7,809 nucleotides of DNA from Rhodospirillaceae bacterium CCH5-H10. Its GTDB lineage: Bacteria; Pseudomonadota; Alphaproteobacteria; Reyranellales; Reyranellaceae. The stretch's first letter is position 1; each line of letters opens with the position of its first letter. Shown here piece after piece: positions 1 to 4,734 of the stretch. The notes beneath the pieces were generated by a model. It did no database searches. It was not told the origin of the DNA and saw only the letters and a list, made by a program, of their open reading frames with translations. The stretch spans positions 1-7,809 of the forward strand of contig LSKJ01000035.1 in NCBI GenBank assembly GCA_001557035.1, written 5' to 3'. Position numbers and translations under genes: made by a program.

Positions 1-570
1 ACCGACAATCCCGGCGGCGGCGGCTACAACGACGCGCCCAACCTGCTGCGCGCGCTGCTCGACGCCGGTATCCCCAACGGGGCGGTCGGCACGATCTACG
101 ATCCCGGCACGGTGCGGCAGGCGCTGCAGGCCGGCGTCGGCGCGCGCATCGAGGTGGCACTGGGCGGCCATACCGATCCGTCGCTGGGCGCGCCGGTGCG
201 GGCGACGGCCGAGGTGATGCATCTCTCCGACGGCAACTTCCGCAACGACGGGCCGATGAATGCCGGCGTGCAGGTCGCGCTGGGACCGACCGCCGTCTTG
301 CGGCTCGGTGGAGAGGGCGGCATCGACGTCGTCACCACCTCGATCCGCATGCACACGATCGACCTGCAGGTGTTCCTGAGCCAGGGCATCGATCCGCTCG
401 CGCGCAACGTGCTGGTGGTGAAGAGCTCGCAGCATTTCCGCGCCGCCTTCGAGCCGATCGCGCGGCAGGTCATGCTGGTCGACGCGGGCGGTCTCTGCTC
501 GACCGACGCCTCGCGCTTCACCTACGCCAAGCTGCGCCGCCCGATCTGGCCGCTCGATCCGGTCGATTAA
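1..570 (+). CDS. M81 family metallopeptidase (MlrC-like), C-terminal part
   Basis: Frame 1 is open from the first base to TAA at 568-570, giving 189 residues with no start, so the gene begins upstream of the window. It opens with T-D-N-P-G-G-G-G, the glycine-rich motif that begins the C-terminal domain of the MlrC family. Near the end comes VKSSQHFRAAFEPIA, another family hallmark, followed by a V-D-A-x-G stretch and the usual short tail. MlrC of the microcystin-degradation pathway is described as a metallopeptidase acting on linearised peptide. Most homologues in soil alphaproteobacteria have unknown substrates, so microcystin degradation should not be inferred. The zinc-binding N-terminal half is outside the window and cannot be checked. 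nhaA follows 220 bp downstream on the same strand with its own leader, so the two are probably separate transcription units. Confidence 0.9.
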   Translation, partial: TDNPGGGGYNDAPNLLRALLDAGIPNGAVGTIYDPGTVRQALQAGVGARIEVALGGHTDPSLGAPVRATAEVMHLSDGNFRNDGPMNAGVQVALGPTAVLRLGGEGGIDVVTTSIRMHTIDLQVFLSQGIDPLARNVLVVKSSQHFRAAFEPIARQVMLVDAGGLCSTDASRFTYAKLRRPIWPLDPVD

Positions 571-586
571 TGCAAAAGGGGCGACC

Positions 587-602
587 CGCCGCCACGGCGG
601 CG
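587..602 (+). terminator. GC hairpin after the M81 gene
   Basis: A perfect 6-bp stem (CGCCGC / GCGGCG) with a CACG loop lies 16 bases after the M81 stop codon. No T-run follows, so it is at best a weak or factor-assisted terminator. It is placed where one would be expected. Confidence 0.3.
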
Positions 603-683
603 CCGCGCGGCGATGCGCAATGGGCATTTGTATGGCGATTGTAACGGGAGAAATCGCGCGGACGCGCCCGCTGGTTCCTGTTG

Positions 684-768
684 CCCTGCCGCACGACATC
701 GGCCACAAGAAAAGTGGGTGTCCGGACATCGGTGCGGGCAGGGATTAGCGCTGGTCGGGCCGCCAGCG
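684..768 (+). promoter_or_regulatory. Structured leader upstream of nhaA
   Basis: The 220-bp gap before nhaA contains two nested and one adjacent hairpin. CCCTGCCGCAC (684-694) pairs with GTGCGGGCAGGG (732-743), giving 11 bp with one bulged G. Inside it CCAC (703-706) pairs with GTGG (714-717) around an A-rich loop. TGTCCGGACA (719-728) is a perfect palindrome, and GACATCGG occurs twice (695-702, 725-732). A second hairpin, CGCTGG / CCAGCG (749-754, 763-768), ends 22 bases before the nhaA ATG, and no good Shine-Dalgarno is visible between. Known nhaA leaders include the nhaA-I and nhaA-II motif RNAs, reported as lithium-sensing riboswitches. I cannot match their consensus by eye, so this is a structural candidate only. 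A promoter was not recognised in 571-683. Confidence 0.4.
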
Positions 769-790
769 ATGCTTTCTTCCCGTGAGACCC

Positions 791-1990
791 ATGACCCGCA
801 ATTCCCACCTGCGTCCGACACTGCTGCGCCGTTTTCTCGACAACGAAGCCTCGGGCGGCATCGTTCTCATGGTCGCCGCGGCGCTGGCGCTGACCGTCGC
901 CAATTCGGGCCTTGCTCCCGCCTATTTCGCCGCGCTCAAGACCTATGTCGGGCCGCTCAGCATCTCGCACTGGATCAACGATGCGCTGATGGCGGTGTTC
1001 TTCCTGCTGGTCGGGCTGGAGATCAAGCGCGAGATCGTCGACGGCCAGCTCTCGACCTGGTCGCGGCGCATCCTGCCCGGCCTCTGCGCCGCCGGCGGAA
1101 TGGCGGTGCCGGCGCTGATCTTCGCCGGGTTCAACTGGAACAATGGCGAGGTGATCCGTGGCTGGGCGATTCCCACCGCGACCGATATCGCCTTCGCGCT
1201 CGGCGTGCTGTCGCTGTTCGGCAACCGCGTGCCGGCCTCGATGAAGGTATTCCTGACCGCGCTCGCGATCATCGACGATCTCGGCGCGGTGCTGATCATC
1301 GCCGTCTTCTACACCGGCAATCTCGATCTCGCCGCGCTGGGTGGCGCGGCCGCCGTGGTTGTCGCGCTGCTGACGCTCAACCGGATGAAGGTGCGGGCGC
1401 TGTGGCCCTATCTGATGCTGGGCGCGGTCCTGTGGCTGCTGGTGTTGCTGTCGGGCGTCCATGCGACGGTGGCGGGCGTGGCCCTCGCGCTCACCATTCC
1501 GCTCACCCGCGCGAAGGGAGGCGGTCACGAACGTGAGGTCGATTCGCCCCTGCATCGGCTGGAGCATGCGCTGGCCAAAGTCGTGCCGTTCGTCATCATT
1601 CCCATCTTCGGATTCGCCAATGCCGGCGTGTCGCTGGCCGGCTTCGACGCGCGCGCCCTGGTCGATCCGCTGACGCTCGGCATCGCGGGCGGGCTGGTCC
1701 TCGGCAAGGTGGTCGGCGTCTACGGCACCGCGCGCGCGACCGTGAAGCTCGGCTGGGCCGCCGCACCGGTCGGCGCGGCGCCGCTGCATGTGCTGGGCGT
1801 GGCGCTGCTCTGCGGCATCGGCTTCACGATGAGCCTGTTCATCGGTCTGCTCGCCTTCCCCGACAACGCTGCCCTGCAGGACGGCGTCAAGATCGGCATT
1901 CTGCTGGGCTCGCTCGTTTCGGCCGTGCTCGGGGCCGTGGTCCTGATGCTGAGTCCGAAGCCGGGCGGTGCCGAGGCGAGAGCTTTCTGA
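791..1990 (+). CDS. nhaA: Na+/H+ antiporter NhaA
   Basis: This 399-residue inner-membrane antiporter exchanges cytoplasmic Na+ (or Li+) for external protons, serving pH and sodium homeostasis. It matches NhaA throughout: SGGIVLMVAAALAL at the N-terminus, WINDALMAVFFLLVGLEIKRE (about 61-81), the TDIAFALG segment with Asp132, ALAIIDDLGAV with the paired Asp162-Asp163, SGVHATVAGV (221-230), FGFANAGVSL (273-282) and CGIGFTMSLFI (341-351). The Asp residues correspond to E. coli Asp133, Asp163 and Asp164, and Lys306 in the LGK segment corresponds to Lys300. All are present, so the protein should be active. Length is near the E. coli 388. ATG 791 was chosen because family similarity starts there; GTG 782 in the same frame is an alternative. 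No clear ribosome site precedes either. The gene ends 25 bp from a convergent gene. Confidence 0.97.
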   Translation: MTRNSHLRPTLLRRFLDNEASGGIVLMVAAALALTVANSGLAPAYFAALKTYVGPLSISHWINDALMAVFFLLVGLEIKREIVDGQLSTWSRRILPGLCAAGGMAVPALIFAGFNWNNGEVIRGWAIPTATDIAFALGVLSLFGNRVPASMKVFLTALAIIDDLGAVLIIAVFYTGNLDLAALGGAAAVVVALLTLNRMKVRALWPYLMLGAVLWLLVLLSGVHATVAGVALALTIPLTRAKGGGHEREVDSPLHRLEHALAKVVPFVIIPIFGFANAGVSLAGFDARALVDPLTLGIAGGLVLGKVVGVYGTARATVKLGWAAAPVGAAPLHVLGVALLCGIGFTMSLFIGLLAFPDNAALQDGVKIGILLGSLVSAVLGAVVLMLSPKPGGAEARAF

Positions 1991-2015
1991 GACCGGCCTC
2001 GGACCCGGATTGCGG

Positions 2016-2417
2016 TCAGGACTGGGGCACGGGCACGCTGGCGAGAATCGCAGGCGAGTTCAGCCAGCGATGGGCCTGCTTCGCGGTTTTGAAGATGCGC
2101 ATCGGCCGGCGCGGGGCGGCGAGCATGCCCAGCACACGTCCGATGAGAGCGTATTTGTCGTCCGCGATGGCGACCGCCAGCGGTCCCAGTTCGACGTCGC
2201 CCTTGTGCAGGCTGCGCATTCGCACGCCGATGTCGATGATTTCCATGGCGCCCATGCGCGTCTCGCCGCGCGTGCCGTCGAAGAGCTTGCGGTAGCCGAG
2301 CGCCCGTGTCCCCACCAGCGCGTCGAGCATGGCGTGGACTTCGTGTGCCTCGACGTCACCCTCGCAGATCACCTCGAAGAAGCGCGCTTCCGATTGAATG
2401 TTCCAGTGCAGCGGCAT
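2016..2417 (-). CDS. Small STAS/SEC14-like domain protein, hypothetical
   Basis: This 133-residue cytoplasmic protein has no signal peptide or membrane segment. It starts at ATG 2417 with MPLHWNIQSEARFFEVICEGDV, a beta-hairpin opening typical of small SpoIIAA-like proteins that are frequent in alphaproteobacteria. GYRKLFDGTRG (41-51), IGVRMRSLH (63-71) and GRVLGMLAAPRRPMRIF (93-109) fit the strand-helix pattern of that fold and look strongly conserved. No phosphorylatable serine in the classical anti-sigma-antagonist position can be identified by eye, and no function is known for this subgroup. The gene is convergent with nhaA (25-bp gap) and lies 78 bp downstream of a broken small gene on the same strand. 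The family call is from pattern recognition only; DUF-level naming would need an HMM search. Confidence 0.75.
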   Translation of the reverse strand: MPLHWNIQSEARFFEVICEGDVEAHEVHAMLDALVGTRALGYRKLFDGTRGETRMGAMEIIDIGVRMRSLHKGDVELGPLAVAIADDKYALIGRVLGMLAAPRRPMRIFKTAKQAHRWLNSPAILASVPVPQS

Positions 2418-2495
2418 CGTGGCGCCAGACTACACCAATCTCAAAAAGCCTGCATCAACGATGAAGACAATTTATGGATTGGCGAACGCGGGCCT

Positions 2496-2677
2496 TCAGG
2501 GCGACGAGCCGCCGGGATCTTCCTTTTCCTTGAAGAGCGGGATGGCCGGCCGGTCGAATTTCTCGAGTTCGTTGGCCAGCATCTGCTCGGCGAACCGCCG
2601 CTGCGCCGCATCGAGCTGATTTCCGGCCAGCTGCTTCCTGAGATTTTCGATGTTTTCTGACGGACGAAGTCCTGCAT
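2496..2677 (-). pseudogene. Small hypothetical gene with a one-base frameshift near its start
   Basis: ATG 2677 follows a GAGGGGG ribosome site and begins MQDFVRQK in one frame, which then degrades into an unlikely Ser/Arg-rich reading. The neighbouring frame, without any ATG, GTG or TTG start, reads ENLRKQLAGNQLDAAQRR and then FAEQMLANELEKFDRPAIPL, ending KEKEDPGGSSP and TGA at 2498-2496. That is a plausible charged, amphipathic-helix protein with mostly GC-ending codons. One extra A in the AAAA run (TTTT at 2653-2656 on the plus strand) would join the two into a clean 60-residue protein. I see a frameshift; whether it is a real mutation, a sequencing or assembly error, or recoding is not decidable here. 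No classical X-XXY-YYZ slippery site is present. The family is not recognised. Confidence 0.6.
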
Positions 2678-2794
2678 CTCGTGCCCCCTCGGCAGGAATG
2701 CAGTCGCATTAGGCCATTGCCGCCGTCGTCGTATCAACCTGGACGAGCGGGTCCGGGCCGTTGTGTCCGGTTGCGCACACAATGTGAGGCGGAC

Positions 2795-3346
2795 TCAGCG
2801 CAGGATGCGGAGCGATTCGAGGAATTCCGTCACGGTGGGATCGTTGCGGTCCTCGACGCGGGTCGCGGCCAGCATCTCGTAGAGCCGCCCTCCCATTGCA
2901 TAGACCCGCATTGCGATCGTATGCGGGCCATAGCCGCGATTGGAAGCGACGGTCATGGAGAAGGCGACGCCCTGCGCCGGCCCGCTGCGGACGTCGCGAT
3001 AGTCGGCGAGGAATGAGTTGGGATAGCGCGCGGCCATGGCGCGCTGCGCGGCCTGCACGTCGATCTGCTTCGTTGAGCCCGGCGGCGGATCGACGACCGC
3101 AAGTTCGATGGCGTTGAACTGCCCGACCGCGTCCTTCCAGAGATAACTGTATTGCCGCATCGTCCCGCCATCGGGCCGCGACGCGGTCTTCGTCGTGTAG
3201 CCGCGCGGCAGGTCGATCGTGAAGCGGCCGTCGTCGCCGGTGACGCGCTCCGTTGGCGCGGCCTGCGCGTGGAGAGGGCCAGGCACGGGAAAAGATGCGA
3301 ACGCCGCGAGCCCCAGCGCGCCGAACGTGCGTCGTGTGAGTGGCAT
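2795..3346 (-). CDS. Exported hypothetical protein with Tat-like signal peptide
   Basis: This 183-residue protein has an excellent ribosome site (GGGAGGGA, 4 bases before ATG 3346). The N-terminus, PLTRRTFGALGLAAFASF, has a twin-arginine motif (T-R-R-x-F) ahead of a short hydrophobic core, with a likely signal-peptidase site near LHA-Q (about 27), so export by Tat, or possibly Sec, to the periplasm is likely. The mature part starts with GRFTIDLPRGY (40-50), a beta opening seen in PsbP/Mog1-like exported domains. It ends with the alternating MRVYAMGGRLYEMLAA (146-161) and a FLESLRI helix, the usual finish of such proteins. No catalytic motif is visible and the role is unknown. The broken small gene lies 117 bp downstream on the same strand, too far to assume one operon. 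Confidence 0.8.
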   Translation of the reverse strand: MPLTRRTFGALGLAAFASFPVPGPLHAQAAPTERVTGDDGRFTIDLPRGYTTKTASRPDGGTMRQYSYLWKDAVGQFNAIELAVVDPPPGSTKQIDVQAAQRAMAARYPNSFLADYRDVRSGPAQGVAFSMTVASNRGYGPHTIAMRVYAMGGRLYEMLAATRVEDRNDPTVTEFLESLRILR

Positions 3347-3429
3347 GGTCTCCCTCCCGTGGCCGGGACGTTAGACCGCCATTCGCCAGCCTGTCGAGAG
3401 GACGGGCGCGTGTTCGCGCGACGGTTGCG

Positions 3430-3528
3430 TCACCCGCCGAATGCAGCGCCCAGGGTGCCGATCAGACCGCCGATCACCAGGAGATAGGCGAAGGTCCCGA
3501 AGAGAAGCTGGCGCGAGCTGTCGTCCAT
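3430..3528 (-). CDS. Possible 32-residue single-span membrane protein
   Basis: A short frame starts at ATG 3528 with MDDSSRQLLFGTFAYLLVI and ends GGLIGTLGAAFGG. It has a polar N-terminus of about 7 residues and then one continuous hydrophobic span (about 8-31) rich in Gly and Leu. That layout is typical of small membrane proteins, and the codons are natural for this genome. The ribosome site is weak (GGGGA about 10 bases upstream). A 5-bp GCGCG / CGCGC hairpin lies just beyond the stop (3406-3419). The frame stays open upstream to 3702, but the longer reading is Arg/Pro-rich and not protein-like, so the short start is preferred. No homologue is recognised. It could be chance, though its hydrophobic pattern argues against that. 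Confidence 0.4.
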   Translation of the reverse strand: MDDSSRQLLFGTFAYLLVIGGLIGTLGAAFGG

Positions 3529-3619
3529 GTGCGGTAAATCCCCGGTTGTTTTGCTGTGAACGACCGGGACTCCGCGGCGTTGCCACGGCGCCGCCTGGGT
3601 GCGGACGGAAGCGCCGGGC

Positions 3620-3658
3620 CTGTGGCGGCTGCGCCACAGCGGTGGGGCGGGGCGGGGG
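3620..3658 (+). other. Perfect hairpin followed by clustered G-runs
   Basis: CTGTGGCG (3620-3627) pairs perfectly with CGCCACAG (3632-3639) around a GCTG loop. Directly after it comes a G-rich stretch with runs of 4, 4 and 5 G separated by single C (3644-3658), preceded by GG. It sits in the 243-bp divergent gap between the small membrane ORF and the 3772 operon. Three long runs plus GG could allow a two-tier quadruplex, not a canonical three-tier one. No T-run follows, so it is not an evident terminator. Confidence 0.4.
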
Positions 3659-3664
3659 AAGCGT

Positions 3665-3693
3665 TTGCCGCGCCGTCCGCCAGGGCCTAGGGT
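3665..3693 (+). promoter_or_regulatory. Weak candidate promoter for the 3772-4238 operon
   Basis: TTGCCG (3665-3670) and TAGGGT (3688-3693) are separated by 17 bases and lie about 80 bases before the ATG at 3772. Both hexamers deviate from the sigma-70 consensus, and such matches are frequent by chance, so this is only a pointer. Confidence 0.2.
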
Positions 3694-3771
3694 CTTCCGC
3701 ACTGGCGCGTCCGCTCGCGCAACCCGGCGCGCGCCTTCCGGCCGCGGACGCGTCGCCCGAGGAGGGACGCC

Positions 3772-4047
3772 ATGACCGACAAGCCCATCATCCTGGAAGC
3801 CAGCGAGGAGATCACCCTACGCCGCGTCGCCTTCGGCGAATCGCCCGAGCGCACGCTGCGGCGCGAGGACATGGTGCGGCTGCGCGGCCTGCGCCTCGTC
3901 ACCGACGGCAAGGACGGACCCTGCCTGACCGCGAGCGGCCGCGCCCATTTCGAGACCCTGGCCAAGCCGGTCGGCGCCGAGCGCGGCCCCGGCGGCTTCC
4001 AGGCCGAGATCGAGCGCATCCGACGGTCGGGGCCGCGCGAGGCATGA
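3772..4047 (+). CDS. Hypothetical protein, possible winged-helix-like fold
   Basis: This 91-residue protein starts at ATG 3772 behind a strong ribosome site (GAGGAGGGA, 6 bases spacing). It is soluble with no signal peptide. The centre, LRREDMVRLRGLRLVTDGKDG (29-49), followed by PCLTASGRAHFETL (50-63), resembles the recognition-helix and wing portion of small winged-helix proteins, where a helix ending R-G-L is followed by a strand turn and L-T-x-x-G-R. This is a weak resemblance, not a family assignment. The tail is charged and probably disordered. Its stop codon overlaps the ATG of the next gene (ATGA), so the two are very likely translated together. Function unknown. Confidence 0.8.
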   Translation: MTDKPIILEASEEITLRRVAFGESPERTLRREDMVRLRGLRLVTDGKDGPCLTASGRAHFETLAKPVGAERGPGGFQAEIERIRRSGPREA

Positions 4048-4238
4048 TTGCAGCGACCCGCTACCGGCTCGACGTGACGCGCGGCGGCGCCGCCGACCGG
4101 CCCTTCGGCTGGCGAGTGCTGCGCCGCGATGACGCCGTCGAGGTCGAGCGCTCGACCGAGACCTTCGGCTCGCGTCCCGAGGCGATGGCCCATGGCGTCC
4201 GTCGCGCCATCGCCTGGGAGAGCGGCACCCACGAGTGA
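4044..4238 (+). CDS. Small hypothetical protein, second gene of operon
   Basis: This 64-residue protein has an ATG (4044-4046) overlapping the TGA of the preceding gene, the classical arrangement for translational coupling. It begins MIAATRYRLDVTRGG, continues FGWRVLRRDDAVEVERST (21-38), then TFGSRPEAMAHGVRRAI. The pattern is three short beta strands and a C-terminal helix, which resembles small DUF1508-like beta-beta-alpha proteins common in rhizobia. No catalytic residues or membrane segment are visible. Codon use matches the high-GC flank. Composition changes just after its stop, so it is probably the last native gene before the low-GC segment. Function unknown. Confidence 0.75.
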   Translation: MIAATRYRLDVTRGGAADRPFGWRVLRRDDAVEVERSTETFGSRPEAMAHGVRRAIAWESGTHE

Positions 4239-4612
4239 GCGCCGGCATTGCCGGCTGCCCTAGACAGCCGGCATTGGCATTAGCTGAGGAGCTGGGCTTC
4301 GATGCCGCGCAACGTCTGATGCTCCATTTCGGAGGAATGCAGATCACCGTGCCGACAAGGCCTCGCAAGCGTTCGCCGCTGCTGCAGTTGCTGGGCCCTG
4401 ACATTGCGGGCGCCTTAAGTCGGCTCTACGGCGGTGGGCAGATTGAAGTTCCTATCGCGCTGGGCCGGAGAATGGAGGCCGCCGCTCGGATGCGTGCGAT
4501 CCAAGAACACCCCGGCAGCCACAATCAAGTCGCTCGCGAATTCCAGTGCACTCGGCGATGGGTGCGAATGGTGCGCAAATCGAGCAAATCCCCCGGCCCG
4601 CTGTTTGACTAG
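4235..4612 (+). CDS. Mor-like (phage Mu middle regulator family) transcription factor
   Basis: This protein of up to 125 residues has the layout of Mor-type regulators. One unit ends in HFGGMQITVP (31-40), and a second, LLGPDIAGALSRLYGGGQIEV (52-72), repeats the same G-x2-A-x2-L...GG-x-I-x-VP pattern. A C-terminal helix-turn-helix, HPGSHNQVAREFQCTRRWVR (92-111), follows. In Mu-like phages Mor activates middle transcription by binding DNA as a dimer; chromosomal relatives often lie in prophage remnants. The start is uncertain. GTG 4235 overlaps the upstream stop but lacks a convincing ribosome site and would place the 4249-4273 hairpin inside the coding region. TTG 4274 is in frame, and N-terminal truncation is possible. 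It faces the 524-residue gene (122-bp gap). Composition is lower in GC than the flanks. Family call moderate, activity unknown. Confidence 0.65.
   Translation: MSAGIAGCPRQPALALAEELGFDAAQRLMLHFGGMQITVPTRPRKRSPLLQLLGPDIAGALSRLYGGGQIEVPIALGRRMEAAARMRAIQEHPGSHNQVAREFQCTRRWVRMVRKSSKSPGPLFD
4249..4273 (+). terminator. Strong 9-bp hairpin after the two-gene operon
   Basis: TGCCGGCTG (4249-4257) pairs perfectly with CAGCCGGCA (4265-4273) around CCCTAGA, starting 11 bases after the TGA at 4236-4238. No T-run follows. A 10-base direct repeat, GCCGGCATTG, occurs at 4241-4250 and 4267-4276, overlapping both arms. It is suited to end transcription of the upstream operon and also sits at the composition change, so it could mark a junction. 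Confidence 0.45.
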
Positions 4613-4734
4613 CGATATACGCCTGTCTAGCTCCCAACCCGCCAAACTGCCGCCATCAAACAGGCAGCGCTTACGTTCCTATTCTACGGAGCAGCGAAGC
4701 ATCTGTTCATCGCCAACTATATCCCTAAGAAACG

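Noticed and set aside
613..1536. Plus-strand open frame of 307 codons overlapping nhaA in another frame
   Set aside because: Arg/Gly-rich out-of-frame shadow of nhaA with no domain pattern.
518..1789. Long minus-strand open frame opposite nhaA (423 codons)
   Set aside because: Its reading is Arg/Gln/His-rich low-complexity text typical of the antisense of a GC-rich gene, and the plus strand is an unmistakable NhaA.
2644..2660. Programmed -1 frameshifting at the A-run of the small broken gene
   Set aside because: The bases do not form an X-XXY-YYZ slippery heptamer in the starting frame and no stimulatory stem is obvious, so a plain indel is simpler.
3441..4238. 265-codon plus-strand frame ending with the 4044 gene
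   Set aside because: The part before 4044 is Arg/Pro-rich and crosses an intergenic region and another gene; only the last 64 codons look like protein.
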